A stretch of DNA of 64,000 nucleotides from Bacilli bacterium (GTDB lineage: Bacteria; Bacillota_I; Bacilli_A; RF39; UBA660). The notes under the pieces were generated by a model. The model did no database searches. It had not been told where the DNA came from and saw only the letters and a list, made by a program, of their open reading frames with translations. This document shows, piece by piece, positions 18,498-26,800 of this stretch (the first letter of the stretch is position 1; the number at the start of each line of letters is the position of its first letter). The position numbers and the translations under genes were made by a program. The stretch lies in the NCBI GenBank assembly GCA_017432825.1, contig JAFRIJ010000012.1, positions 1-64,000 of the forward strand, read 5' to 3'.

Positions 18498-18718
18498 TTT
18501 AAATAATACCTAAAACTACATGGTTTAATTGATTCTATATCATATCCCATAATTGTTATATAATGAATAACTTTAGTTAATATTTTATTAGTCTCTCTAG
18601 AAGTAAAATTACCATACTTTTTTAAACATATCTTATATAGCTCTAAAAAGCTTTCATCACAAGTTTTATACGCCAACATATCTTTACTTATATTATTAGC
18701 TATTTCATCATAATTCAT
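18494..18718 (-). CDS. Small hypothetical protein
   Basis: A 74-residue soluble protein with three Cys and many Tyr, Lys and Ile, predicted helical. A good ribosome site (AGGAAGTGATG) precedes the ATG at 18718. It converges on and overlaps the last 4 bases of sigE, with no terminator between them, so sense/antisense interference with the sigE 3' end is possible. No family recognised. Confidence 0.6.
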   Translation of the reverse strand: MNYDEIANNISKDMLAYKTCDESFLELYKICLKKYGNFTSRETNKILTKVIHYITIMGYDIESIKPCSFRYYLN

Positions 18719-18766
18719 TACATCACTTCCTAAAAATAATAAAATATTCTATCATATAAAAAAAGT

Positions 18767-18799
18767 AAAATATGTAACCAATTCGGTTACATATTTTTT
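18767..18799. terminator. Isolated terminator-like hairpin between divergent genes
   Basis: A perfect 13-bp stem (AAAATATGTAACC / GGTTACATATTTT) with loop AATTC and T tracts on both strands. It lies between a minus-strand gene and lon, which diverge, so no obvious gene needs it. It could end a short untranslated RNA, act as a leader attenuator of the minus-strand gene, or insulate the two promoters. Confidence 0.7.
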
Positions 18800-18833
18800 A
18801 TAAATAAATAATATAAAAAAAGTAAAAATATTA

Positions 18834-18861
18834 TTGATATATTTTATATTTATGTTAAAAT
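18834..18861 (+). promoter_or_regulatory. Promoter of lon
   Basis: TTGATA (18834-18839) and TAAAAT (18856-18861), spacer 16. No CIRCE or CtsR-type repeat is seen around it. Confidence 0.6.
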
Positions 18862-18891
18862 ATTTAAACAAGACGAAAGGTGCTTGATAAT

Positions 18892-21198
18892 ATGGTTGAG
18901 ACTAATTTACCTATTGTATTATTAAAGAATATTATATTATTTCCTTATAATGAGATAAGAATAGAATTTAATTCTTCAAAAGAAAAACTAATATTAGAAA
19001 ATTCTGAAAAATATAATGACAACCATATACTATTAATAAACCTTTTAGATCCTTTAGAAGAAAATCCTAGTATTAAAGATTTACCAAACATAGGAGTATT
19101 AGGAAGAATAAAATCTAAAATAGAATTATCTAATGGAACAGTAAGAGTAGTAGTAGCAGGATTATCAAGAGTTGAAATCTTAAACTATATTGAAGGCGAT
19201 TATGGATATATTGAATCATTTGTAATACCAACAAAAGAATATGACTATGATGATGTAGAAGCTACTGCATTAAAAAGAATTTTATATAACGAATTAAATA
19301 ATTATGTTAATACTTCTCCAATGATGTCTAACAGTGTATTAGGAAGAATTAGTGGTGTTGATAATATAAGTAAATTAACTGATATTATAGCGTCAGAATT
19401 ACCATTTGATTATACTTCTAAATTAAAATATTTAAATATAGCAGATCCCATAAAAAGAATAAGACAAATAATAGAAGACTTAAACAGAGAAATAGAAACA
19501 GAACAATTAGAACAAGAAATAGAATTAACCTTAAAAGAAAAAATAGATGCATCACAAAGAGAATATTTATTAAGAGAAAAAATAAGAATAATAAAAGAAG
19601 AATTAGGAGAATCTACAATAAAGGAAACAGAAGTAGATAATCTTAAAAAGAAAATAAATGAAAAGAATCTTCCAGATAAAATAAGAAACAAAATAGAAGA
19701 TGAACTAAAAAGATATATTTTATCTTCAGATGCATCACCAGAAATAACAATAATAAGAACATATATAGATTGGCTTTTAAATTTACCATGGAATAATAGT
19801 ACTGAAGATAATTATAAAATAAAAGAAGTATCAGAATCTTTAAATGAAACCCATTATGGATTGGAAGAAATAAAAAAAAGAATAGTTGAATACGTAGCAG
19901 TAATGAAACATACTAATAATGTAAATAGTCCTATAATATGCTTAATAGGACCACCTGGAGTAGGTAAAACGACTCTAGCTAAATCAGTAGCCAAATCCCT
20001 TAATAAAAAATTTGTAAAAATAAGTGTTGGTGGAGTATCAGATGAAGCAGAAATAATAGGACATAGAAGAACATACTTAGGAGCTAATCCAGGAAAAATA
20101 ATTCAAAGTATGAAACAAGCCGGAGTAAATAATCCAGTATTCTTAATTGATGAAATAGATAAATTAACAAAAGATTATCATGGAGATCCAGCGTCAGCAT
20201 TATTATCTATATTAGATAAAGAACAAAATAAATCATTCTGTGATAATTATATAGAAGAAGAATTTGATTTATCAAACGTATTATTTATTCTAACTGCTAA
20301 TGATATAAATACCATTCCCAGTGCTTTAAAAGATAGATTAGAAATAATAGAATTATCAAGTTACACAAATCTAGATAAAAAAGAAATATGTAAAAAATAT
20401 TTAATACCTAAATTATTTAAGCAGTATAAAATAAGAGACTATAATATAAGTATTAATGACAATGCTATAAACAAGATAATAACAGATTATACCAAAGAAG
20501 CAGGTGCAAGAGAACTATCTAGAAAAGTAGAACAAATATGTAGAAAAATAATATATGAAGATATAAAAAATAAAATAATTAAGGTAAGTGATTTACCATA
20601 TTATTTGGGTCCTGTAAAATATCATCATCAAAAAAATGACGATTCTAATAAAAGTGGTGTAGTAAATGCTTTGGCATATACAATTTATGGTGGAGAGATA
20701 TTAAAAGTATCAAGTACAATGTATAAAGGTGATGGAAAAATAAAAGTCACAGGTTCTGTAGGAGAAGTAATGAATGAAAGTATTGATGTTGCTTTAAGCT
20801 ACATTAAACATAATGCTGATAAATTCGGTATAGATATAAAAACATTTAAAGAGAATGACTTTCATATTCATATAGAAGAAGGATCAGTAAAAAAAGATGG
20901 ACCTTCTGCAGGAATAACCTTAACAACTGCTATAATAAGTTTAATAAAAGATAAAATAATTTCTAATGATATAAGTATGACAGGTGAAATAACCTTAAGA
21001 GGAAGAATATTACCAATAGGAGGATTAAAAGAAAAATTAATAGCAGCCTCAGTAAATAACATAAAAAAAGTATTTATACCTATTGATAATAAACCAGATA
21101 TAGAAGAAATATCACCATCAATAACTAATAAAATAGAAATTATATATGTAAGAGATTATTTAGATGTATATTATTATTTATTTAATAAAGACGAATAA
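18892..21198 (+). CDS. lon: ATP-dependent protease Lon
   Basis: A 768-residue LonA protease: N-terminal substrate-binding domain (1-190), coiled-coil linker, AAA+ module with Walker A GPPGVGKTT and Walker B VFLIDEIDK, and a C-terminal peptidase domain with the serine motif KDGPSAGITL and the catalytic Lys in the following conserved helix. It degrades misfolded and regulatory proteins in the cytoplasm. The B. subtilis LonA is 774 residues. The start is ATG 18892 after GAAAGG; GTG 18880 lies on that site. Lon is a single-gene unit here; clpX, often next to it in Bacilli, is absent. Confidence 0.96.
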   Translation: MVETNLPIVLLKNIILFPYNEIRIEFNSSKEKLILENSEKYNDNHILLINLLDPLEENPSIKDLPNIGVLGRIKSKIELSNGTVRVVVAGLSRVEILNYIEGDYGYIESFVIPTKEYDYDDVEATALKRILYNELNNYVNTSPMMSNSVLGRISGVDNISKLTDIIASELPFDYTSKLKYLNIADPIKRIRQIIEDLNREIETEQLEQEIELTLKEKIDASQREYLLREKIRIIKEELGESTIKETEVDNLKKKINEKNLPDKIRNKIEDELKRYILSSDASPEITIIRTYIDWLLNLPWNNSTEDNYKIKEVSESLNETHYGLEEIKKRIVEYVAVMKHTNNVNSPIICLIGPPGVGKTTLAKSVAKSLNKKFVKISVGGVSDEAEIIGHRRTYLGANPGKIIQSMKQAGVNNPVFLIDEIDKLTKDYHGDPASALLSILDKEQNKSFCDNYIEEEFDLSNVLFILTANDINTIPSALKDRLEIIELSSYTNLDKKEICKKYLIPKLFKQYKIRDYNISINDNAINKIITDYTKEAGARELSRKVEQICRKIIYEDIKNKIIKVSDLPYYLGPVKYHHQKNDDSNKSGVVNALAYTIYGGEILKVSSTMYKGDGKIKVTGSVGEVMNESIDVALSYIKHNADKFGIDIKTFKENDFHIHIEEGSVKKDGPSAGITLTTAIISLIKDKIISNDISMTGEITLRGRILPIGGLKEKLIAASVNNIKKVFIPIDNKPDIEEISPSITNKIEIIYVRDYLDVYYYLFNKDE

Positions 21199-21230
21199 TC
21201 TCTTTTATTATATATTTTTTTATTATAATT

Positions 21231-21239
21231 TGTTATAAT
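21231..21239 (+). promoter_or_regulatory. Extended -10 promoter element
   Basis: TGTTATAAT directly upstream of the small gene and rnhB; no clear -35. Confidence 0.5.
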
Positions 21240-21255
21240 ATTAATAGGTGGTAAT

Positions 21256-21480
21256 ATGAATAATGAACAAGATTTAACAAGAATATTTGATAAAAGATGG
21301 AAAGTAAACAAAGAAACAAGTAGAAGAATTTCGGAACATAATAAAGAATTAAATGAAAAATTATTTGGAATAAAAGAACCAAAAAATAATATTCCTAACT
21401 ACAATGAAAATAGATTACAAAGATTAAATGAACAAATGGAAAATTTAAGAAATACTAATAGAAATAAATTTAGAGGTTAA
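21256..21480 (+). CDS. Small charged protein upstream of rnhB
   Basis: A 74-residue hydrophilic protein, Asn/Glu/Arg/Lys-rich and predicted helical, with no Cys and no membrane segment. A GGTGG site precedes the ATG. It ends 1 base before rnhB, so the two are co-transcribed. No family recognised. Confidence 0.6.
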   Translation: MNNEQDLTRIFDKRWKVNKETSRRISEHNKELNEKLFGIKEPKNNIPNYNENRLQRLNEQMENLRNTNRNKFRG

Positions 21481-21481
21481 A

Positions 21482-22111
21482 ATGGAAGATTTATATCATT
21501 ACGAAAAAGAATTAAACAAACAAGGAATAACTATTATTGGTGGAGTAGATGAAGTAGGTAGAGGACCACTAATAGGTAGTGTAATAACTTCCTGTGTAGT
21601 ATTACCTAAAAATTTTAAACTTGAAGGATTAACTGATTCTAAAAAACTATCTGAAAAAAAAAGAAATGAATTTTATAAAATAATTAAAGAGAAAGCTCTT
21701 GCTATAGGTATAGGAGAATGTACAGAAAAAGAAATAGATAAATATAATATTTATGAAGCAACTAAAATTGCTATGAAAAGAGCTATTAATGAAGCGAACA
21801 AACAAATTAAAATAGAACATATACTAATAGATGCTATGCCACTAGATATAGATATACCAACTACTTCAATTATAAAAGGAGATGCAAAATCTATTACTAT
21901 AGCAGCAGCATCCGTAATAGCAAAAGTAACAAGAGATAAAATGATGTATGAATTAGATGAGCAATATCCTATGTATGATCTAAAAAATAATAAAGGTTAT
22001 CCGACAAAAAAACATATAGAAGCTATAGAAAAATATGGAATAACAGAATTTCATAGATTAAGTTACGCGCCAGTGGCAAAATATAAAAACAAAAAGAACT
22101 TACAAAAGTAA
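21482..22111 (+). CDS. rnhB: Ribonuclease HII
   Basis: A 209-residue type 2 RNase H with the active-site motif GVDEVGRGPLIGSV near the N-terminus, DSKKLSEKKR, and ASVIAKVTRD carrying a later catalytic Asp. It removes ribonucleotides and RNA:DNA hybrids from DNA. The protein is typical in length. RNase HIII is also encoded here (26795-27730), as in B. subtilis. Its stop codon lies in the terminator that separates it from lexA. Confidence 0.95.
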   Translation: MEDLYHYEKELNKQGITIIGGVDEVGRGPLIGSVITSCVVLPKNFKLEGLTDSKKLSEKKRNEFYKIIKEKALAIGIGECTEKEIDKYNIYEATKIAMKRAINEANKQIKIEHILIDAMPLDIDIPTTSIIKGDAKSITIAAASVIAKVTRDKMMYELDEQYPMYDLKNNKGYPTKKHIEAIEKYGITEFHRLSYAPVAKYKNKKNLQK

Positions 22112-22118
22112 GTTCTTT
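22093..22118. terminator. Bidirectional terminator between rnhB and lexA
   Basis: An 11-bp stem (AAAGAACTTAC / GTAAGTTCTTT) with loop AAAA. Confidence 0.85.
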
Positions 22119-22122
22119 ATTA

Positions 22123-22749
22123 TTAAAAGCTTCTATATAATCCTATAGCTCTCCCCAATATTGTTACATTTTTTAAAATAATAGGTACCATATAATCGTT
22201 TTCAGGTTGTAATCTAAAATAATCTTTTTCTTTATAAAAAGTTTTTAAAGTAACTTCATTATTGTCATTCATAGCAACAACCATATCACCATTCTTAGCA
22301 GTATTAGTTCTTTCTACAATAATAATATCATTATCATATACACCAGCATTAATCATTGATTCACCACTAACTCTTAAAGTAAATACTTCTTTACCGGCAG
22401 GTATCATTTGTACTGGAATAGGAAAATATTCATCAGGATTTTCAATAGCTTCGATAGGATTACCTGCAGTAACCTTACCTAATAAAGGAATATTTACCAC
22501 TTCTTCATTATGACTAATAAATTCATTAGGTACCATTAATTCTAACATTCTATTATTATTAGAATTTCTTTTAATATACCCCTTATTAATTAAATTAGTT
22601 AAATGAACATGTACAGTAGCAGGAGAATTTAAATTAATACCTTTACAAATATCTCTTACAGAAGGAGTATAATTATTCTCTGCTATAAATTTTTTAATAA
22701 ATGTTAACACTTCATTTTGTTTACTAGATAAATCATCATATCTATTCAT
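22123..22749 (-). CDS. lexA: SOS repressor LexA
   Basis: A 208-residue repressor with an N-terminal winged helix (about 1-70), an Ala-Gly autocleavage site in GKVTAGNPIEA, the catalytic Ser in RVSGESMINAG and the catalytic Lys in EVTLKTF. LexA represses DNA-damage genes until RecA filaments trigger its self-cleavage. A palindrome (22791-22804) overlapping its own -35 predicts autoregulation. GGTGATG gives the ribosome site. Confidence 0.95.
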   Translation of the reverse strand: MNRYDDLSSKQNEVLTFIKKFIAENNYTPSVRDICKGINLNSPATVHVHLTNLINKGYIKRNSNNNRMLELMVPNEFISHNEEVVNIPLLGKVTAGNPIEAIENPDEYFPIPVQMIPAGKEVFTLRVSGESMINAGVYDNDIIIVERTNTAKNGDMVVAMNDNNEVTLKTFYKEKDYFRLQPENDYMVPIILKNVTILGRAIGLYRSF

Positions 22750-22764
22750 AACATCACCATCTTC

Positions 22765-22793
22765 ATAATATCATAGATATAATATTTTGTCAA
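22765..22793 (-). promoter_or_regulatory. Promoter of lexA
   Basis: On the minus strand TTGACA (22793-22788) and TATTAT (22770-22765), spacer 17. The -35 shares bases with the LexA-box palindrome. Confidence 0.8.
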
Positions 22794-22804
22794 ACAAATG
22801 TTTG
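22791..22804. promoter_or_regulatory. Candidate LexA box
   Basis: The perfect palindrome CAAACAAATGTTTG corresponds to the Bacillus box CGAAC-N4-GTTCG with CAAAC-N4-GTTTG, an AT-shifted variant. It overlaps the lexA -35. Confidence 0.75.
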
Positions 22805-22877
22805 TAAAAAAGAAAATAAAAACTATAGAAAAATACTTCTAAATATGTTATTATATTAATTAGAAATGGGTGATAAT

Positions 22878-23270
22878 ATGAGTACTTCCAGAACTAAAGC
22901 AAGAGAAAATGCAATGACTATTTTATACCAAATAAACTTATATAATAAAAATGAAATAAACTATGATATAAAAGACTTAATTGAAAAAATAGAAGATGAT
23001 TTTACAAAAGAAATAGTAGTAAACGTAATATCTAAGCAAAATCAATTAGATGAAAAAGCAAATAAATACTTGAATAATTGGAATATTTCTAGATTAGGAT
23101 TAACAGACGCTGCTATACTAAGAGTAGCTATATATGAATTACTATATACAGATACTCCAGAAAAAGTAGTAATAAATGAAGCTATAGAATTATCTAAAAA
23201 ATATTCAGATGATAAAGTAGTAAAAATGATTAATGGAACACTAGACAAAATATATCATAACAAAGGATAG
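22878..23270 (+). CDS. nusB: Transcription antitermination factor NusB
   Basis: A 130-residue all-helical protein with the family motifs SRTKARENAMTILYQ, the central NWNISRLGLTDAAILRVAIYEL and the C-terminal VVINEAIELSKKYSDDKVVKMINGTLDKI. NusB binds boxA RNA with S10 during rRNA transcription. The start at 22878 is chosen over 22866, as GGGTGA precedes it at the right distance. It is the first gene of an operon with xseA and xseB. Confidence 0.95.
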   Translation: MSTSRTKARENAMTILYQINLYNKNEINYDIKDLIEKIEDDFTKEIVVNVISKQNQLDEKANKYLNNWNISRLGLTDAAILRVAIYELLYTDTPEKVVINEAIELSKKYSDDKVVKMINGTLDKIYHNKG

Positions 23271-23278
23271 TGATTATT

Positions 23279-24556
23279 ATGCAAAATAATTACTTAACAA
23301 TAACGCAATTAAGTAAGTATTTAAAATATAAATTTGATGAAGATATAAATTTAAGAAAAGTATATTTAAAAGGAGAAATATCTAACTTTAAAGCCCATAC
23401 AAGAGGGCACTATTATTTTACATTAAAAGATGAAACAAGTAGGATAAATGCTGTAATGTTTGCCTCTAGTACAACAAAGTTAAAATTTCTTCCAGTAGAT
23501 GGTATGAAAGTAATGGTAGAAGGAAAAGTTACAGTATATGAAGCAACAGGTGGATATCAAATATATGTAAGTGATATGTTAGAAGACGGAGTAGGTAATT
23601 TATATATTGCTTTTGAACAACTTAAAGAAAAATTATCTAAAGAAGGATTATTCAATCCCGAAAGAAAAAGAAAAATAACTAAAATGCCTAAAAAAATAGG
23701 AATAGTAACAGCATCTACAGGTGCTGCTATAAGAGATATATTAACAACAATAAAAAGAAGATATCCAATTTGTGAAACAATTTTATTTCCTTCACTAGTT
23801 CAAGGAGAACACGCAGCAGAAGATATTGTAAAAAAGATTAATATAGCAAACACCTATGATATTGATACATTAATAGTAGGTAGAGGTGGAGGATCTATCG
23901 AAGATCTATGGCCATTTAATGAAGAAATTGTAGCAAGAGCTATATATAATTCCAAAGTTCCAGTAATTAGTGCTGTAGGTCACGAAATAGATTTTACTAT
24001 TGCAGATTTTGTAGCGGATTTAAGAGCGCCAACTCCAACTGCAGCAGCTGAATTAGCAGTAGTAGATATAAACACGGTAAGAGAATATTTAGAAACATCT
24101 AAAATTAGAAATTATAATGCGACAATAAACATTATAAATAGCTTAAAAGAAAAAATTAATAACTTAAAAGATAGTTATGTATTAAAAAAACCAAGTAATA
24201 TATATGAAGTAAAAGAACAAAAATTAGATATGTTAATAGATAGAATAAATATATCAATTAATAATATAATAGAATATAATAAAGTAAGATTATTTAAATT
24301 TAAAGAATCATATGTATTAAATAATCCAGAAATGTTATACAAATTTAAGAAAACAAAATTAGATAACATTATAAGTAAATTAGAAGTATTAAATCCTCTT
24401 AACACATTAAAAAGAGGATACTCTATAACCAAATTAGATAATAAAGTAATAAATAGTATAAAAAATGTAAAAAAAGATAGTATACTAACAATAAAAGTTA
24501 AAGATGGTATTATAGATACTAAAGTATTGAAAGTGAGTGAAGATAAAAATGGCTAA
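23279..24556 (+). CDS. xseA: Exodeoxyribonuclease VII large subunit
   Basis: A 425-residue XseA: N-terminal OB domain (about 1-105, with GEISNFKAHTRGHYYFTLKD), catalytic core with ASTGAAIRDI and VGRGGGSIEDLWPFN, and a C-terminal coiled coil. The C-terminal end ALNTLKRGYSI-type motif (NTLKRGYSITK) is present. It degrades single-stranded DNA with XseB. The start is 23279; GTG 23270 shares bases with the nusB stop. It overlaps xseB by 8 bases. Confidence 0.95.
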   Translation: MQNNYLTITQLSKYLKYKFDEDINLRKVYLKGEISNFKAHTRGHYYFTLKDETSRINAVMFASSTTKLKFLPVDGMKVMVEGKVTVYEATGGYQIYVSDMLEDGVGNLYIAFEQLKEKLSKEGLFNPERKRKITKMPKKIGIVTASTGAAIRDILTTIKRRYPICETILFPSLVQGEHAAEDIVKKINIANTYDIDTLIVGRGGGSIEDLWPFNEEIVARAIYNSKVPVISAVGHEIDFTIADFVADLRAPTPTAAAELAVVDINTVREYLETSKIRNYNATINIINSLKEKINNLKDSYVLKKPSNIYEVKEQKLDMLIDRINISINNIIEYNKVRLFKFKESYVLNNPEMLYKFKKTKLDNIISKLEVLNPLNTLKRGYSITKLDNKVINSIKNVKKDSILTIKVKDGIIDTKVLKVSEDKNG

Positions 24557-24776
24557 GAAAGAAGAACTAACATTTGAAGAAAAAATAAAAAAATTAGAAA
24601 GTATAGTTACAGAATTAGAAAGTGGAGAAGTAAATTTAGATGATGCTATAGAAAAATACACAGAAGCAATGAAATTATCTAAAGAATGTTCACAAAAATT
24701 AAATGTTGCCGCTGATAATGTCAATAAAATATTAAAAGATAATGGAGAATTAGAAAACTTTGAAATTAAAGAATAA
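24549..24776 (+). CDS. xseB: Exodeoxyribonuclease VII small subunit
   Basis: A 75-residue helical protein with LTFEEKIKKLESIVTELESG followed by a central helix containing DDAIEKYTEAMKL, which is the XseB signature. It forms a complex with XseA. The start overlaps xseA. It is last in the nusB-xseA-xseB operon. Confidence 0.95.
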   Translation: MAKKEELTFEEKIKKLESIVTELESGEVNLDDAIEKYTEAMKLSKECSQKLNVAADNVNKILKDNGELENFEIKE

Positions 24777-24803
24777 AATTAGGAGCTAAATCCTAATTTT
24801 TCT
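24775..24803 (+). terminator. Terminator of nusB-xseAB
   Basis: A 10-bp stem (AAAATTAGGA / TCCTAATTTT) with a 6-base loop and T tract. Confidence 0.87.
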
Positions 24804-24811
24804 TATTACTA

Positions 24812-24840
24812 TATACATATAATAATATTTTTGCTATAAT
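24812..24840 (+). promoter_or_regulatory. Promoter
   Basis: TATACA (24812-24817) and TATAAT (24835-24840) with a 17-base spacer precede the E2-like gene. Confidence 0.45.
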
Positions 24841-24864
24841 TAACTAAAAAGATAGGAGAATTAT

Positions 24865-25719
24865 ATGAGTAGTAGAAATGCTAAAAGAGTAAAAGAAAAT
24901 GGAATGGAACAAATAATGATTGATTTAAAACCAAGAAGATGTGATAGTTTTGTTTATTCCAATAAAGATTTAGATGTTACTAAATTAGTAAAATATATTG
25001 AAGAAAAGAAAAAAGAAAATAGTGATATAACATTCTTTCATGCCTTTGTAACAGCATTAGGCAAACTAATATACAATAGAAATAAATTAAATAGATTTGT
25101 TCAAAATAGACACATTTATGAACATAATGATATAATTATCTCTTTTGTAGCGAAAGTATCATTTGATGATAAAGCAGAAGAAATAATGATAATGGTACCA
25201 ATAAAAGAAAATGATAATATAAATACTATATGTAAATATATTAAAGATAAAGTAAGTGAAATAAGAAATGGTAAATTAAAAAAAGAAGGCGCTAATGATG
25301 CAATAGATATATTAGGCAAACTTCCAAATATTATAAGAATACCATTAATAGGCATATTAAAATGGAGTGATGACAAAGGAATATTACCTAAATCATTAAT
25401 ACAAGATAATTTATATTATAGTAGCACTATAGTATCTAATTTAGGATCAATAAAAAGTAATGCCATTCATCACAATATTACTAACTTTGGAACATGTTCT
25501 TCATTAATTACAATGGGAGAAATACATAACAAAGAAATAATAGATAATGATAATAATAAAAAAATAATAAAAGCATGTGATTGGGGAATGGCTTTTGACG
25601 AAAGAGTAGCCGATGGATTTTATTTAATTAAATCAATAGAATTATTACAATACATATTTGATAATCCAGAATTATTAGAACATAATGCAAGTGAAATAAT
25701 TGACTATCAAAAAAAATAA
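24865..25719 (+). CDS. Stand-alone 2-oxoacid dehydrogenase E2-like acyltransferase
   Basis: A 284-residue protein with the chloramphenicol-acetyltransferase/E2 catalytic fold and no lipoyl or subunit-binding domain. The C-terminal catalytic motif, usually DHRxxDG, reads DERVADG, so the general-base His is Glu. From memory, free-standing Firmicutes members of this family carry the same change, so it is probably a family trait and not decay. Substrate and activity are unknown; no E1 or E3 gene is near. The AGGAG site at 24853 supports the start. It may be co-transcribed with the slipin gene 31 bases downstream. Confidence 0.75.
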   Translation: MSSRNAKRVKENGMEQIMIDLKPRRCDSFVYSNKDLDVTKLVKYIEEKKKENSDITFFHAFVTALGKLIYNRNKLNRFVQNRHIYEHNDIIISFVAKVSFDDKAEEIMIMVPIKENDNINTICKYIKDKVSEIRNGKLKKEGANDAIDILGKLPNIIRIPLIGILKWSDDKGILPKSLIQDNLYYSSTIVSNLGSIKSNAIHHNITNFGTCSSLITMGEIHNKEIIDNDNNKKIIKACDWGMAFDERVADGFYLIKSIELLQYIFDNPELLEHNASEIIDYQKK

Positions 25720-25750
25720 TAATATAATTAATTAAGAAAGGAGTATGTAA

Positions 25751-26530
25751 ATGGAATTATTAATATTATTAGGAATTATTATACTTTTTGTTTTATTGTG
25801 TTCAATTAGACAAATTTCAGAATATGAAAGAGGAATATTATTTAGATTTGGTAAATTTTCTAGAATAATGAATCCAGGATGGAATATAGTACTACCTATA
25901 ATAGAATCTTATCAAAAAATAGATATTCGTACTAAAGCAGTAGATGTAGCAGAACAAGACGCTATTACAAAAGATAACGTATCTATAAGAATAAATGCTG
26001 TATTGTATTATAAAGTATTTGATGCATCAAAAGCAGTAATAGCAGTAGAACACTATCAATATGCTGTATCTCAATTAGCTCAAACAACTATGCGTAATGC
26101 CGTAGGAGCAGTATCGCTAGATGAATTATTATCAGAAAGAGATAAGATATCAACAGAAATATGTGATATTATTGATAAAGCAACAGATCCATGGGGTATT
26201 AAAGTAGAAAATGTAGAATTAAAAGATATTAAATTACCAGAAGAAATGCAAAGAGTAATTGCTAAAGTTGCTGAAGCTGAAAGAGAAAAAGCAGCAGTAA
26301 TTACTAAATCCAAAGGAGAAATAGAAGCAGCTAATAACTTAGCCAAAGCAGCAGAAACAATGTCAACTTCTCCAGGAGCACTTCACTTAAGAACATTATC
26401 TACTTTAAATGATTTATCAAGCGATCAATCAAATACAATTATATTTGCAATTCCATTAGAAGTATTAAGAGCATTTGAAAGTGCAGACTTAACAAAAGTT
26501 GCAAGTAAATTAAAAAAAGATAACAAATAA
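25751..26530 (+). CDS. SPFH/band 7 protein (slipin/stomatin-like)
   Basis: A 259-residue protein: one N-terminal membrane helix (1-18), then an SPFH domain (about 20-180) with the stomatin pattern ERGILFRFGKF, PGWNIVLP and VELKDIKLPEEMQR, and an Ala/Glu-rich coiled coil (180-215). These proteins form oligomers on membrane microdomains and influence local protein stability. The partner protease NfeD, usually adjacent, is not here. AAGGAG precedes the ATG. Confidence 0.9.
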   Translation: MELLILLGIIILFVLLCSIRQISEYERGILFRFGKFSRIMNPGWNIVLPIIESYQKIDIRTKAVDVAEQDAITKDNVSIRINAVLYYKVFDASKAVIAVEHYQYAVSQLAQTTMRNAVGAVSLDELLSERDKISTEICDIIDKATDPWGIKVENVELKDIKLPEEMQRVIAKVAEAEREKAAVITKSKGEIEAANNLAKAAETMSTSPGALHLRTLSTLNDLSSDQSNTIIFAIPLEVLRAFESADLTKVASKLKKDNK

Positions 26531-26553
26531 AGGACTACTTAAGTCCTTTTTTT
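26529..26553. terminator. Terminator (convergent)
   Basis: An 8-bp stem (AAAGGACT / AGTCCTTT) with a 5-base loop; it lies over the 3' ends of the slipin gene and sspI. Confidence 0.83.
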
Positions 26554-26744
26554 ATGTTATTTAAAATAGATAATTTCTCATCTTCACTAGAATTATTCCA
26601 CATAACCTCAAATAATACTCCAAGACCAATTAAAGGATCTTCATCCTTTGATTCAATAGAAGTAATAATAGATTGTTTAATATCCATAATATCATCATTC
26701 TTAAAATTATTAATAATATACTCTCTAACATCAATATTATTCAA
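26535..26744 (-). CDS. sspI: SspI-like small acid-soluble spore protein
   Basis: A 69-residue protein. The segment DPLIGLGVLFEVMWNNSSED matches the SspI signature LPGLGVLFEVIW and its flanks, and the helix before it (IKQSIITSIES) also aligns with SspI. SspI is a minor spore protein made in the forespore under SigG in Bacillus. TTG 26744 is preferred as start because GGTGATTAAA lies before it; the ATG at 26756 has no ribosome site. A TGTATA-N17-TATAATA arrangement upstream on the minus strand loosely resembles a forespore promoter, but would leave a very short leader. The neighbours rnhC and cvpA are also near sspI in Bacillus. Confidence 0.75.
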   Translation of the reverse strand: MNNIDVREYIINNFKNDDIMDIKQSIITSIESKDEDPLIGLGVLFEVMWNNSSEDEKLSILNNIKKGLK

Positions 26745-26767
26745 TTTAATCACCATTATTATTATAA

Positions 26768-26800
26768 TAAAAAATAGATAATTTATACATTTATCTATTT
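26768..26800 (-). terminator. Terminator of rnhC
   Basis: A 10-bp stem (AAATAGATAA / TTATCTATTT) with T on the minus strand; it covers the rnhC stop. Confidence 0.7.

Noticed and set aside
24865-25719. Inactivated acyltransferase (His to Glu in DHRxxDG)
   Set aside because: Free-standing E2-like proteins of Firmicutes, as I recall them, share DERxxDG, so this is probably a family feature.
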